A DNA stretch of 64,000 bases, taken from assembly GCA_016214905.1 (NCBI GenBank), contig JACRMQ010000004.1, forward strand, positions 62,001 to 126,000, written 5' to 3'. Position 1 is the first letter of the stretch, and the number at the start of each line of letters is the position of its first letter. The DNA is from Ignavibacteriales bacterium. GTDB taxonomy: Bacteria > Bacteroidota > Ignavibacteria > UBA10030 > SZUA-254. The position numbers and the translations under genes are program-made. The notes under the pieces are model-generated. The model saw nothing but the letters and a program-made list of their open reading frames with translations. It was not told where the DNA came from and searched no databases. Of this stretch, positions 52,402 to 61,974 are shown one piece after another.

Positions 52402-52709
52402 AGGGTCAACTGCACATAACGCTGCGCGGGAAAAACGAACGTGCGAGCGAACGGCTCTCCTTCTTTTGGAGAGACGATTCGAGCGAGCATGGAGTTTTTC
52501 CCGATGTTCCGCGCCGTTCGCGAAGCGAAGAAGCGGAACGAGGGTGAAACCCGCGCAGCTTTCCGCAGCCGTCTATGAGCGAGCGACGTTTTTCTGTCCC
52601 GCGAATTATTCGATCTATAAGAGTTCCTCTGTCTTCACTCGCGGGGCAGTCGCGAGCGAATGGCTGCGGAACAGCAATAAAAATGTATCACATATAAGGA
52701 AAATACTCA
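52402..52709. other. 308-base intergenic region with compound inverted repeats
   Basis: Much more GC-rich than its surroundings. Two multi-armed palindromic structures stand side by side (see the repeat entry). A frame of 135 codons through it is judged spurious. Confidence 0.6.
52421..52671. repeat. Two adjacent compound inverted repeats
   Basis: Structure 1: GCTGCGCGGG (52421-52430) pairs with CCCGCGCAGC (52550-52559); inside, GGGAAAAAC pairs with GTTTTTCCC (52494-52502) and GTTCCGC with GCGGAAC. Structure 2: TTCCGCAGCC (52561-52570) pairs with GGCTGCGGAA (52662-52671); inside, CTGTCCCGCG (52594-52603) pairs with CGCGGGGCAG (52640-52649). No transposase is adjacent. Confidence 0.7.
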
Positions 52710-53189
52710 ATGAAACGATTATCACAGTTACGTTTAGTATTCATCATCTACTTCCTTGTCAAGATAACAATTGATATTGCTGCCGGTGGACGCATCAGCA
52801 GCGGACTGACGAGCTACTTAACACCGGATACCTTTTATACTCTTGCTATAGTTGGCAACGTTATTCTCTTCCTCATCAGCTTGCTGTTATTCTACTTTCT
52901 TTTAGACAAAAAATGTTGGGCAAGAATTGTACTCATAATTATTGGGTGGTTAGCCGTGGTCGACTTCTTTTCAAGTATGATGTCTTCAACAGCAGGAATA
53001 GAATTATTAAACCGCATTGATCCATCTACGAATTGGGAAGCAATCGTACAAATAGATCGAGTTACCGATTTCGTCGGTTTTCTATTCTGGGGCTACACAA
53101 TATTCATCCTACAATTTAATACTGATGTGAAGAAATTATTTTCGCCTGAATGCAAAGAATCGAAACCAAAAGAAGATAAAATAGAGTAA
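52710..53189 (+). CDS. Four-helix membrane protein of unknown function
   Basis: 159 residues with four hydrophobic segments (LRLVFIIYFLVKITIDIAA, YTLAIVGNVILFLISLLLFYFLL, WARIVLIIIGWLAVVDFFSSM, VGFLFWGYTIFILQF) and a charged tail (CKESKPKEDKIE). Not a family I recognise. It lies 70 bases before a serine hydrolase gene in the same direction. Confidence 0.65.
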   Translation: MKRLSQLRLVFIIYFLVKITIDIAAGGRISSGLTSYLTPDTFYTLAIVGNVILFLISLLLFYFLLDKKCWARIVLIIIGWLAVVDFFSSMMSSTAGIELLNRIDPSTNWEAIVQIDRVTDFVGFLFWGYTIFILQFNTDVKKLFSPECKESKPKEDKIE

Positions 53190-53259
53190 TCAGATGATGA
53201 AGAAACATTGTAGAGAAGAGAATATTTTAATATTTGAATAATATTCGTTAGAATATATA

Positions 53260-54804
53260 ATGAAAATTACCTCTCTCACACTTTGTTTCGTAATAGCCGT
53301 TTTGTTCATCAGAAATGGCTATGACGATGCAGTAGCTCAGGAGTATCCAAAAGACCAGATCCAAGCAAGTCAAAATAGCGATACTCACAACCGACACGTT
53401 ACCGCGCTAAATTCTCCTGCTTATCTTAATCTTTCTTCTGATCTTGATTCGTTCATCGTTGCAACAATGAATACATATCATATTCCCGGAGTATCGGCAT
53501 CTATAATCAGAGACGGTAAAATTATTTGGACAGGCGCATACGGTTATGCGAACATTGAAAATAATATAAAAGTTACCGATTCAACATTATTTCTTGTTGC
53601 ATCTCTTTCAAAACCTGTTACGGCTACCGCCCTTATGCAACTCTGGGAATCGGGTCGGTTTAAATTAGATGAGGATGTCAATCGCTATCTTCCTTTTCAA
53701 GTACGGAATCCTTTATACCCGAATGATTCAATAACATTTCGAATGATCTTAACGCATACTTCGAGCATTTTAGATAATTGGACGATCCTTTACTCGATTA
53801 CTACCTGGGGGAGCGACTCTCCCATACCGCTTAATTATTTTCTTAACAATTATCTTTCACCGGGTGGTGCATATTGGAATGCATCTAATTATAATACTCT
53901 GGCACCACTGCAATCATATAATTACTCGAATGTCGGTGCTACACTGATTGGTGGTTTAGTTGAGACTATTGCCAACACTCCCTTTGAAAAATACTGCCAC
54001 GATTCTATATTCGTTCCGTTAGGTATGAATAACACATCGTTTTTTTTGAATAACTTAGATACAAACAATATAGCGTTACCATATTACTACAGCGGAGGAA
54101 CATACCAATCGTACGGACATTATGGAAATCCAATTTATCCCGCTGCTCATTTAAGAACGAGCGCACCACAATTAGCCCGTTTCTTAATCGCTTTTATGCA
54201 GAATGGACAAATAGATGGAATTAGAATTTTAGACAGCAGCACTGTTGATTCGATGACAACCGTTCAATACCCTGCTCTTCAAAATGAGCAAGGATTGATA
54301 TGGTTCATCTACTCATCAACAACACCCGGGTTTGGAACGTATAAATTCTGTGGTCATAACGGGTCATATCCCGGCATTAGAACCGGAATGGACTATACGC
54401 TTGAAAAAGACAAACACATTGGTGTTGTGGTCTTAACGAACGGAGAATCGGATGCCGGAAGGAACATCATTTGGGATGCCCTCTATCGTTTCGGCGACAC
54501 TGTACAAACCAGTATAGTTGACGATTTAAACAAACTTCCGGAACAATTTTATTTATCGGACAATTATCCGAATCCGTTCAATCCAAGCACCACCATTGAA
54601 TACCAATTGCCGCACAGGTCATTTGTAATGCTCAAAGTATATGATGTACTTGGCAGGGAGGTGATGATGTTGAGAAACGAAAATGAAGAACCAGGGTACA
54701 AATCGGTAAAGTGGGATGCGAATGGATTACCGAGTGGTGTTTATTATTATCGTTTGCAGGCGGAAGATTATATTGAAACTAAGAAATTATTGTTACTAAA
54801 ATAA
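53260..54804 (+). CDS. Exported beta-lactamase-fold serine hydrolase with sorting domain
   Basis: 514 residues. Signal peptide (DDAVAQ), then a class C beta-lactamase/esterase-like domain: catalytic SxxK in ASLSKPVTATALMQLWE, the Tyr motif in YNYSNVGATLIGGLVE, and HNG (in FCGHNGSYPG) replacing KTG. Such domains are often peptidases or esterases rather than true lactamases. The tail YLSDNYPNPFNPSTTIEYQLP...KKLLLLK is a type IX-style sorting domain, so the enzyme is exported to the surface or beyond. A tandem MK start at 53260 has little ribosome-site support. Confidence 0.9.
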   Translation: MKITSLTLCFVIAVLFIRNGYDDAVAQEYPKDQIQASQNSDTHNRHVTALNSPAYLNLSSDLDSFIVATMNTYHIPGVSASIIRDGKIIWTGAYGYANIENNIKVTDSTLFLVASLSKPVTATALMQLWESGRFKLDEDVNRYLPFQVRNPLYPNDSITFRMILTHTSSILDNWTILYSITTWGSDSPIPLNYFLNNYLSPGGAYWNASNYNTLAPLQSYNYSNVGATLIGGLVETIANTPFEKYCHDSIFVPLGMNNTSFFLNNLDTNNIALPYYYSGGTYQSYGHYGNPIYPAAHLRTSAPQLARFLIAFMQNGQIDGIRILDSSTVDSMTTVQYPALQNEQGLIWFIYSSTTPGFGTYKFCGHNGSYPGIRTGMDYTLEKDKHIGVVVLTNGESDAGRNIIWDALYRFGDTVQTSIVDDLNKLPEQFYLSDNYPNPFNPSTTIEYQLPHRSFVMLKVYDVLGREVMMLRNENEEPGYKSVKWDANGLPSGVYYYRLQAEDYIETKKLLLLK

Positions 54805-54827
54805 GTCCAAATAAAAAATAATCTTTT

Positions 54828-55349
54828 ATGCAAAATAGTTATATAGTTTTGCTCGTTATCTTTCTTGTCTGTGTATCTCTAAGAACCGGATATGAATTAC
54901 TAAAAGAGGCAAGAAAGATTGATCCGGAGAATAAACTTATCTTCACGCTCATCTTTAGTACGATGTGCGCCTTGTGGGTAAGCTGGTTTGCGCTTTGTAC
55001 GTTGGATCCTGCATTATTTAACATACCGAAGATGGTGCGATGGAGTGGTCTTGGACTTCATATCGCCGGGATGATTTTAGCGGTTGGAGCGCTTATCCAA
55101 CTTAAAGGTTTGGAGAACATCAAGCATCTTGTCACCAATGGATTCTTCAGCAAAATAAGGCATCCGATGTATACAGGTTTTTGTTTTTGGATTATCGGAT
55201 GGAGCTTATTCAATAATGCCGTGGTCAGCCTTCTTGTTGGAATGATCGGAATGGTAAATATATTTTATTGGAGACATTTAGAGGAGACAAGATTGCTGAG
55301 ACAGTTCGGGGATACATATCGCCGATATCGACTGACGACCTGGTTTTAA
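54828..55349 (+). CDS. ICMT-like membrane methyltransferase family protein
   Basis: 173 residues with four to five membrane helices and the C-terminal signature FFSKIRHPMYTGFCFWIIGW ... FYWRHLEETRLLRQFGDTYRRYR. This is the isoprenylcysteine/phospholipid methyltransferase-like fold (RHPxY for SAM binding, EE..L..FG..Y..Y). Bacterial substrates are mostly unknown. 23 bases after the hydrolase gene, so probably the same transcript. Confidence 0.87.
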   Translation: MQNSYIVLLVIFLVCVSLRTGYELLKEARKIDPENKLIFTLIFSTMCALWVSWFALCTLDPALFNIPKMVRWSGLGLHIAGMILAVGALIQLKGLENIKHLVTNGFFSKIRHPMYTGFCFWIIGWSLFNNAVVSLLVGMIGMVNIFYWRHLEETRLLRQFGDTYRRYRLTTWF

Positions 55350-55481
55350 ATAAGAATCGGAGAATAATATTCAGGTGGATAATGTTATGACATACATCAC
55401 CGACAAAATAAATTCGAATATATAAATTTGAACAGAGGCTTACATTAAGCCCCAGTTGTCGATATCAAGATGTGATAAGAC

Positions 55482-55512
55482 AAAATCCCGAACCAGAGTA
55501 GTTCGGGATTTT
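55482..55512. terminator. Bidirectional-type terminator
   Basis: A 12-pair stem AAAATCCCGAAC / GTTCGGGATTTT with a seven-base loop, A-rich before and T-rich after. Confidence 0.8.
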
Positions 55513-55724
55513 ATTTTATGGATCAAGATTTTTACGTGTTATGTCTTGTGTTATACCAGCAATCATTTTAATTATTTTGGGCGATTAAGTAAAATATTTC
55601 AACAATTACCTTTTTCTTTTTACAAACCTAATGAATTTTACAAAGAATCTGAGATTTTAATGAGATGATTGAGTATGTTACTTAATCATTGCCGATAAAT
55701 CCGTATTCATCTTGAAGAATATCT

Positions 55725-55753
55725 TTGTTTTTTTTAAAATATAGTGGTATCTT
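55725..55753 (+). promoter_or_regulatory. Promoter of gltX-glnS
   Basis: TTGTTT (55725-55730), 17 bases, TATCTT (55748-55753), giving a leader of about 55 bases. Confidence 0.5.
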
Positions 55754-55784
55754 CCAATCGGCTACGCTGTAATAGAAAATCTTC

Positions 55785-55808
55785 AGTCCCCGCCATAGGG
55801 GACTTTTT
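55785..55808 (+). terminator. Terminator-like hairpin inside the gltX leader
   Basis: Stem AGTCCCC / GGGGACT with a six-base loop and a T5 tract, ending seven bases before the gltX ATG. It lies downstream of the likely promoter, so it could act as an attenuator. No ribosome site is visible between it and the ATG. Confidence 0.6.
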
Positions 55809-55814
55809 ATTATC

Positions 55815-57272
55815 ATGAATAATTTAAATCAAATACGAGTCAGATTTGCTCCGAGTCCAACGGGTTACTTACATGTCGGTGGACTACGCACGGCGTTATA
55901 TAACTATCTCTTTGCTCGAAAGAACAAAGGTGTATTCGTACTCCGCATAGAAGACACAGATCGCGCAAGATATGTTGAGGGTGCTGTGGAAAATCTAATT
56001 GACACGCTACATTGGTGCGGTCTCGATTATGATGAAGGACCGAATAAAGAAGGAGAGTTCGGTCCGTACATTCAATCTGAACGTTTAAAAATATATCATG
56101 AGTACGCGGAACGATTGATACAAACCGGTCATGCATATAACTGCTTTTGTACATCCGCTCGGATAGAAGAATTACGTGAAGAACAACAGAAGCGAAACGA
56201 CCAAACGAAATATGATAAACATTGTTTGAAACTCTCGAAGGATGATGTTCAATCCAAGTTGAAAGAAAATATTCCTCACGTAGTGCGATTGAATGTAAAT
56301 AGCGATAAGAAGGTAATTGTGGATGATATCATTCGCGGAAGAGTGGAGTTCGATAGCAATTTAATTGATGATCAGGTTTTGATAAAGAGTGACGGATACC
56401 CAACATATCATCTCGCAAATGTTGTGGACGATCATCTGATGAAAATTAGTCATGTGATACGTGGTGAAGAATGGCTTCCATCCACACCAAAACATGTTTT
56501 ACTCTACGAAGCGTTCGGTTGGGAATTACCACTATTTGCGCATCTTCCATTGCTTCTGAATCCTGACAAATCCAAGCTTAGCAAAAGGCAGGGTGATGTT
56601 GCGGTTGAAGATTACCGGACGAAAGGTTATCTGAGAGAATCGCTCGTCAATTTTGTTGCGCTTCTCGGCTGGAATCCCGGAACAGAGCAGGAAATATTTT
56701 CGCTTGAAGGTTTAATGAATTCATTTTCTTTGGAAAGTGTCAATAAAGCCGGCGCGGTTTTCAATATCGAAAAATTGAATGCTTTTAACTTTGAGCATCT
56801 GCGTTTAAAAAGCGATAAAGATGTTCTTGCAATATTGAAAGAACTTCTTGGGAAATCGAAATTTGCCAATCACAATTGGAGCGATGACTCGTTATTGCTG
56901 ATTATCGAAGCCATGCGGCCGAGAATATCATTCGTGAAAGATATAATCGAAAACAGTCATTATTTTTTCGAAGCACCCTTGACGTACGATGAGGAGGTTT
57001 TGAAAAAGAGATGGAAGGAAGATTCGTCTCAGCAATTGGAAATATTGATCGAAGAGTTTTCAAAATTAAACAACCCTTCTAAAGAGCAATACGAAGAAGC
57101 CCTTCACACTGCTGCGAATAAATTGGCGATAGGAAATGGAAAACTTATACACGGTGTCCGGCTCGCTGTATCGGGAGTCGGCGGTGGACCAGGTTTATAT
57201 GATATGCTTTATATTTTAGGGAAAGATGAAACGATAAGAAGAATCAGAACTGCAATTGAAAGATTGAAATAA
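55815..57272 (+). CDS. gltX: Glutamate--tRNA ligase
   Basis: 485 residues, class I aminoacyl-tRNA synthetase. The HIGH-type motif is in [20 protein letters not shown] and the KMSKS-type motif in [14 protein letters not shown]; the C-terminal anticodon-binding helical domain is complete ([19 protein letters not shown]). Because glnS follows with a one-base overlap, this enzyme presumably charges only tRNA-Glu. Its leader holds a terminator-like hairpin immediately before the ATG. Confidence 0.97.
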   Translation: MNNLNQIRVRFAPSPTGYLHVGGLRTALYNYLFARKNKGVFVLRIEDTDRARYVEGAVENLIDTLHWCGLDYDEGPNKEGEFGPYIQSERLKIYHEYAERLIQTGHAYNCFCTSARIEELREEQQKRNDQTKYDKHCLKLSKDDVQSKLKENIPHVVRLNVNSDKKVIVDDIIRGRVEFDSNLIDDQVLIKSDGYPTYHLANVVDDHLMKISHVIRGEEWLPSTPKHVLLYEAFGWELPLFAHLPLLLNPDKSKLSKRQGDVAVEDYRTKGYLRESLVNFVALLGWNPGTEQEIFSLEGLMNSFSLESVNKAGAVFNIEKLNAFNFEHLRLKSDKDVLAILKELLGKSKFANHNWSDDSLLLIIEAMRPRISFVKDIIENSHYFFEAPLTYDEEVLKKRWKEDSSQQLEILIEEFSKLNNPSKEQYEEALHTAANKLAIGNGKLIHGVRLAVSGVGGGPGLYDMLYILGKDETIRRIRTAIERLK

Positions 57273-58972
57273 TGATCGAGAGTGACCCAATAGAGAAATC
57301 AGATTCTGCGGCGCCAAAGCCGACTAATTTTATACGCGATATAATCGATGAAGATTTAAAAACTAATAAATATGAGGGACGTGTTCACACACGATTTCCT
57401 CCTGAACCAAACGGTTACCTTCACATCGGGCATGCGAAATCTATCTGTCTGAATTTCGGAATAGCACGTGATTATAACGGTCTAACAAATTTACGGTTCG
57501 ATGATACAAATCCATCGAAGGAGGAAATCGAATATGTAGAATCAATCAAAGAAGATGTGAAGTGGCTTGGATTTGATTGGGGATACAGGGAATATTACGC
57601 ATCGGATTATTTCGATCAGTTGTACGCATATGCGATTCAATTAATCAAAAAAGGTGTAGCTTATGTGTGTGAATTGACGGGTGATCAGATTCGTGAGTAC
57701 AGGGGAACACTCACAGCACCCGGGAAAGATAGTCCGTACCGCAACAGAAGCATTGGAGAGAACCTCGATTTATTCGAACGGATGAAAAATGGAGAATTCC
57801 CGGATGGTTCAAAAACACTTCGCGCTAAAATCGATATGTCATCACCGAATATCAATATGCGCGACCCGATAATCTACCGCATTCTTCATGAGGCACACGA
57901 CCGTACCGGTGATAAATGGTGCATCTATCCGATGTATGATTGGGCGCATGGGCAATCTGATTCGATTGAAAAAATTACTCATTCGATCTGCACGCTCGAA
58001 TTCGAAGATCACAGACCTTTGTATGATTGGTTTATAGAACAGCTTGGCATCTATCATCCGCAGCAGATTGAATTCGCGCGTTTAAATTTAAGCTATACCG
58101 TAATGAGCAAACGGCGTCTGCTTCAATTGGTGGAGGATAGAAATGTAACCGGCTGGGACGATCCAAGAATGCCAACAATATGCGGATTGCGGCGGCGGGG
58201 TTATACGCCGGAATCTATCAGGTATTTTGCTGAACGCATCGGTATTGCCAAGCGTGAAAATATGATCGACGTAGCGCTGTTGGAAGATAGTTTACGTGAA
58301 GATTTAAACAAGCGTTCTTTGAGAACGATGGCAGTTCTAAAACCTTTGAAAGTGATCATCGATAATTATCCGGACGGCAAAGTTGAATTGCTCGACGCGG
58401 TAAATAATCCTGAAGATGAAAAGATGGGAACGAGGAAGATACCGTTCTCGAAAGTATTATACATCGAGCAAGATGATTTTATGGAAGATCCGCCGAAGAA
58501 ATTCTTCCGTCTCACTCCCGGGAATGAAGTACGCCTCCGCTATGCATACATCATAAAATGTGTCGGTGTTGTGAAGAATCCGGTTACGGGAGAGATTACG
58601 GAACTTCATTGCACTTACGATCCTGAAACGAAGAGCGGTGCGGGTCAATCTCAGCGCAAAGTGAAAGGAACAATACATTGGGTATCTGCGTCACATACTG
58701 TTGGTGCCGAAGTTCGTTTATACGACAGGTTGTTCAATGTTGAAAACCCGAGCGGAGACGATTGGAAAAGCCATCTCAATCCGGCGTCACTTACAATATT
58801 ATCGAATTGTAAAATGGAGCAATCTTTGATAAACGCGAAAAAGCAAGATCGTTTTCAATTCGAGCGTCTCGGATATTTTTGCGTAGATCACGATTCAACC
58901 CCCGCGAATCTTATTTTCAACAGAACAGTTACATTAAAAGACACCTGGGCTAAGATTGCGAAATTGTCATAA
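57272..58972 (+). CDS. glnS: Glutamine--tRNA ligase
   Basis: 566 residues, class I synthetase. HIGH motif in [22 protein letters not shown]-type motif in [11 protein letters not shown], the active-site stretch [18 protein letters not shown], and the C-terminal beta-barrel anticodon domain ([13 protein letters not shown]). The gene shares one base with the gltX stop, so both synthetases are translated from one message. A GlnRS means glutamine can be charged directly, without a GatCAB amidotransferase. Confidence 0.97.
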   Translation: MIESDPIEKSDSAAPKPTNFIRDIIDEDLKTNKYEGRVHTRFPPEPNGYLHIGHAKSICLNFGIARDYNGLTNLRFDDTNPSKEEIEYVESIKEDVKWLGFDWGYREYYASDYFDQLYAYAIQLIKKGVAYVCELTGDQIREYRGTLTAPGKDSPYRNRSIGENLDLFERMKNGEFPDGSKTLRAKIDMSSPNINMRDPIIYRILHEAHDRTGDKWCIYPMYDWAHGQSDSIEKITHSICTLEFEDHRPLYDWFIEQLGIYHPQQIEFARLNLSYTVMSKRRLLQLVEDRNVTGWDDPRMPTICGLRRRGYTPESIRYFAERIGIAKRENMIDVALLEDSLREDLNKRSLRTMAVLKPLKVIIDNYPDGKVELLDAVNNPEDEKMGTRKIPFSKVLYIEQDDFMEDPPKKFFRLTPGNEVRLRYAYIIKCVGVVKNPVTGEITELHCTYDPETKSGAGQSQRKVKGTIHWVSASHTVGAEVRLYDRLFNVENPSGDDWKSHLNPASLTILSNCKMEQSLINAKKQDRFQFERLGYFCVDHDSTPANLIFNRTVTLKDTWAKIAKLS

Positions 58973-59014
58973 GATGCAGGATGAATTACTTGAATCGATT
59001 AAGATCACGAAAAG

Positions 59015-59043
59015 CTTGACTATCTGATCAGAAAATTATATAT
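59015..59043 (+). promoter_or_regulatory. Promoter of the folB operon
   Basis: TTGACT, 17 bases, TATATT, ending about 21 bases before folB; one of the best matches to the local consensus. Confidence 0.6.
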
Positions 59044-59064
59044 TTTCCAGTACGAATAAATACC

Positions 59065-59436
59065 ATGCCCCAGAAAGATATCATCAGAATAAAGAATGCT
59101 TCGTTTTACGCCTATCATGGCGTTGCGTCTGACGAGCAAAATTTAGGCGGTAAGTTTGAAGTTGATGTTGAAATTCATGCCGATTTATCGGCATCATTCG
59201 ACACCGACGAGTTGAAGGAAACGGTGAATTACGAATCGGTTTATTCGTTCATTAAAAATGCTGTTACACGCCGGAAGCATTATTTGTTAGAGTCGCTCGC
59301 GTCCGAGATAGCACGCGGTTTATTGAAAGAATTTCAGGTGATCGATCTGGTGAGAGTCACTGTTCGGAAACCGCATCCGCCTGTTAAAGGTGTTATTGAT
59401 TATGTAGAAGTTGAAGTAGTGGAACCACGTTCATAA
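59065..59436 (+). CDS. folB: Dihydroneopterin aldolase
   Basis: 123 residues. FolB splits dihydroneopterin to 6-hydroxymethyl-dihydropterin and glycolaldehyde in folate synthesis. Signatures: ASFYAYHGVASDEQNLGGKFEVDVE, VNYESVYSFIK, and the active-site Lys region VRKPHPPVKGVIDYVEVEV. It is followed by folK after four bases, the next enzyme of the pathway. Confidence 0.95.
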   Translation: MPQKDIIRIKNASFYAYHGVASDEQNLGGKFEVDVEIHADLSASFDTDELKETVNYESVYSFIKNAVTRRKHYLLESLASEIARGLLKEFQVIDLVRVTVRKPHPPVKGVIDYVEVEVVEPRS

Positions 59437-59440
59437 AAAA

Positions 59441-59947
59441 ATGTATCAGGTATATTTAGGATTAGGAACTAACCTCGGCGACCGCATAGATAATTTATCT
59501 CGCGCGGTTGATGAGATAACGAAAATCGGACCGGTTGATGCAGTCTCTTCAATATATGAGACGGAACCTGTTGGTATGATTGAAGGGGAAAACTTTCTCA
59601 ATCTCGTTCTGTCTATCAAAACCACAGATGATCCGCCTTTACTTCTCGTGAGGTTGAAAAAGATAGAGAAGAAAATCGGTGGGCGGCCGCATCATCACAT
59701 GCAATCGAGAATAATTGATATCGATGTTTTACTTTACCGTGGGTTTGAATATAAAGATCATACGGTACAAGTTCCGCATCCTCAGTTGCATTCGAGACGT
59801 TTCACCCTAGAACCATTGAACGAGATAGCTCCGACTGCCATCCACCCGACAATGGAAAAAACGATTGCAACACTTCTTCGCCAATGCAGAGACCAGCACA
59901 AAGTAATTAAAAGCGAATATCAATTGGCTCAAATGATTCACCAATAA
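59441..59947 (+). CDS. folK: 2-amino-4-hydroxy-6-hydroxymethyldihydropteridine pyrophosphokinase
   Basis: 168 residues. Transfers pyrophosphate from ATP to the pterin made by FolB. Motifs: YLGLGTNLGDR at the N-terminus, YETEPVG, and the signature RIIDIDVLLY, followed by VPHPQLHSRRFTLEPLNEI. Immediately downstream of folB in one operon. Confidence 0.96.
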   Translation: MYQVYLGLGTNLGDRIDNLSRAVDEITKIGPVDAVSSIYETEPVGMIEGENFLNLVLSIKTTDDPPLLLVRLKKIEKKIGGRPHHHMQSRIIDIDVLLYRGFEYKDHTVQVPHPQLHSRRFTLEPLNEIAPTAIHPTMEKTIATLLRQCRDQHKVIKSEYQLAQMIHQ

Positions 59948-59958
59948 CGGACTATAAA

Positions 59959-60636
59959 TTGCGACCTCCCATACAAACACTTATTGAACAATCCGAACTG
60001 CGGCACATAGCTGTAGAAGGCGTGATCGGTGCCGGAAAAACAAGTCTGACAAAAATGTTAGCTGAACACTTATCCGGGAAAATTGTTCTTGAAAAATTCG
60101 AGGAGAATCCTTTTCTTCCGAAATTTTACGAAGATCCCGAACGGTTCGCTTTTCAGACACAAATATTTTTCCTCCTGAACAGATACAAGCAGCAGCAGGA
60201 ATTGGTTCAGGCGGATTTGTTCCATCGTTTTCTAATCACCGATTATATATTCGAAAAAGATAAAATATTCGCCTATCTTAACCTCGAAGACGATGAGCTC
60301 AAACTATATGAAAGCGTTCTAACCGCTATCGAACACACGATACCAACACCCGATCTCGTTGTTTATCTTCAATCGAGTGTATCGCGGCTGATGAATAACA
60401 TTCGCCAGCGGGGAAGAGATATCGAGCGGAACATGTCGGAACAATATATCCGCGATCTGAATGAAGCGTATAATTATTTCTTCTTCAGATATAAATCGGC
60501 TCCTCTGCTGATCGTCAATTCATCACAGATCGATTTTGTACATAATGAAGCAGAGTTCGAAGATTTACTGTACGAAATATTCCGTCCGGGCAAAGCACCA
60601 GTGGAATATTATAATCCTGCGAGCTTACAACGATAG
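59959..60636 (+). CDS. Deoxynucleoside kinase
   Basis: 225 residues, TTG start. P-loop in AVEGVIGAGKTSLTKML; FEENPFLPKFYEDPERFAFQTQIFFLLNRY is the substrate-binding region; the DYIFEKDKIFA stretch follows; LQSSVSRLMNNIRQRGRDIE forms the Arg-rich lid. This is the bacterial dGK/dAK-like family that phosphorylates deoxyadenosine and deoxyguanosine (salvage). A GGA seven bases before the TTG gives weak ribosome-site support. In line with the folate genes (11 bases after folK). Confidence 0.92.
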   Translation: MRPPIQTLIEQSELRHIAVEGVIGAGKTSLTKMLAEHLSGKIVLEKFEENPFLPKFYEDPERFAFQTQIFFLLNRYKQQQELVQADLFHRFLITDYIFEKDKIFAYLNLEDDELKLYESVLTAIEHTIPTPDLVVYLQSSVSRLMNNIRQRGRDIERNMSEQYIRDLNEAYNYFFFRYKSAPLLIVNSSQIDFVHNEAEFEDLLYEIFRPGKAPVEYYNPASLQR

Positions 60637-60648
60637 AAAGTATTTCTT

Positions 60649-60867
60649 ATGTTCAAATATATTCTCTGGGTTTTGCTGTTATATTTTGGATGGAAGATCG
60701 TTCAAGCATTTTTCAGAATGAATACAAGAACGACTCGCAAATCTGAGGATGATGTAAACTTTCAGCATCTCGAAGAAGCTCAGTTCGAGGATATTACCGA
60801 TGATACTCAATCGGCTGAACCTGCTAAAAAAGAAAATAATCTCACCGACGAGCAACCGCCTAAATAA
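60649..60867 (+). CDS. Small single-span membrane protein (DUF4834-like)
   Basis: 72 residues: one N-terminal helix ([21 protein letters not shown]), a basic turn, then an acidic tail ([19 protein letters not shown]). The layout matches the DUF4834 family of Bacteroidota, function unknown. It follows the kinase gene by 12 bases. Confidence 0.7.
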   Translation: MFKYILWVLLLYFGWKIVQAFFRMNTRTTRKSEDDVNFQHLEEAQFEDITDDTQSAEPAKKENNLTDEQPPK

Positions 60868-60879
60868 ATCAACATCATT

Positions 60880-60908
60880 TTGATTCTTCGAAGAACATTA
60901 ATTATCTT
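60880..60908 (+). promoter_or_regulatory. nadA promoter abutting the start codon
   Basis: TTGATT (60880-60885), 17 bases, TATCTT (60903-60908). The -10 ends six bases before the GTG at 60915, the same geometry as at 2047-2059, so the message may be leaderless. Confidence 0.55.
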
Positions 60909-60914
60909 TTAATA

Positions 60915-61895
60915 GTGGATAAACAAAAGATAAATAATAATTCTATCGATATGAATGCATCCGGTTTGATACCGTTGGATCTCGAATCAGAAATCAATAA
61001 ACTCAAGAAAGAGTTAAATGCGGTTTTACTCGCTCATTATTATCAGGAATCCGAGATACAGGATATTGCAGATTTTGTCGGCGATAGCTTAGAGCTATCA
61101 AGAAAAGCCGCATCCACAGATGCCGACGTTATTGTTTTTGCGGGAGTGCATTTCATGGCTGAGACGGCTAAGATACTCAGTCCGCAAAAACAGGTTCTCA
61201 TCCCAGATATGAATGCAGGATGTTCATTAGCCGAAGGTTGTCCTGCTCCTTTATTTAAGCAATGGAGGGATGCTCATCCCGGATACGTTTCTATTACTTA
61301 CATAAATTGCTCGGCTGAAGTCAAAGCATTGAGCGATATTATTTGCACCTCAAGCAATGCTGAAAAAATAATCCGACAAATTCCTGCTGATAAAAAAATA
61401 CTATTCGCTCCCGACAAAAATCTGGGAAATTATTTGAAGAAAAAAACTGGTCGCGATATGGAGATATGGCAGGGGACATGCGTTGTTCACGAAACATTCA
61501 GTTTGAAAAAGCTTATTCATTTGAAATCGCTTTATCCTGACGCGAAGATAATTGCTCATCCTGAATGCGAGGAACCTGTACTGGATCAATCATCATTCAT
61601 CGGCTCAACAAGCGCGTTGCTAAAGCATGTTCAGCAATCTGCAGATAAAACATTCATCGTTGCAACGGAGACCGGAATAATTCATCAAATGGAGAAAGCT
61701 TGTCCCGAAAAAACATTCATTCCAGCCCCGCCCGAAGAAAGTTGCGCCTGCAATCAATGTCCATATATGAAGTTGAACACGATGGAAAAAGTTTACCTCT
61801 GCATGAAAAACAGAACGCCTGAAATGATTCTATCTGATGAGCTGATTAGGAAAGCAGCCATCCCTATAAAGAGGATGATGGAAATGAGCGGGTGA
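60915..61895 (+). CDS. nadA: Quinolinate synthase
   Basis: 326 residues, GTG start. NadA condenses iminoaspartate with dihydroxyacetone phosphate to quinolinate in NAD synthesis, using a 4Fe-4S cluster. The three cluster Cys are in [21 protein letters not shown] and [37 protein letters not shown] is the N-terminal signature. nadB and nadC are not nearby. Confidence 0.96.
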   Translation: MDKQKINNNSIDMNASGLIPLDLESEINKLKKELNAVLLAHYYQESEIQDIADFVGDSLELSRKAASTDADVIVFAGVHFMAETAKILSPQKQVLIPDMNAGCSLAEGCPAPLFKQWRDAHPGYVSITYINCSAEVKALSDIICTSSNAEKIIRQIPADKKILFAPDKNLGNYLKKKTGRDMEIWQGTCVVHETFSLKKLIHLKSLYPDAKIIAHPECEEPVLDQSSFIGSTSALLKHVQQSADKTFIVATETGIIHQMEKACPEKTFIPAPPEESCACNQCPYMKLNTMEKVYLCMKNRTPEMILSDELIRKAAIPIKRMMEMSG

Positions 61896-61928
61896 GTAGT
61901 GAGTATGTTAGTAGTTGAGTAAATTAGT

Positions 61929-61953
61929 TGGGAGGGAGTTTCGCTCCCTCCCA
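61929..61953. repeat. Perfect 10-bp-arm hairpin
   Basis: TGGGAGGGAG / CTCCCTCCCA around TTTCG, between nadA and the last gene. It lacks a T tract, so terminator function is uncertain. Related GGGAG/CTCCC hairpins occur near 49516-49582. Confidence 0.6.
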
Positions 61954-61974
61954 GTGTGAAGAGAATGAAAGATA

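Larger units (their letters stand above)
55350..55814. other. 465-base intergenic region before gltX
   Basis: Contains a terminator at 55482-55512, the gltX promoter at 55725 and a terminator-like hairpin at 55785 (listed separately). No gene is supported; a 70-codon frame at 55456 looks spurious. Confidence 0.6.

Noticed and set aside
52411-52671. Integron attC-like site
   Set aside because: The ACATAACGCTGCG start is suggestive, but the complementary end does not give a proper GTTRRRY core and no integrase or gene cassette is visible.
52367-52774. 135-codon frame across the inverted repeats after the sorting-domain protein
   Set aside because: Overlaps the end of a confident gene and the start of another in a different frame, and is Arg/Cys-rich in the way random GC-rich palindromic DNA translates.
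53234-53261. TTGAAT-16-TATAAT promoter before the serine hydrolase
   Set aside because: The -10 overlaps the start codon itself, so it could not produce the full message unless translation starts further in.
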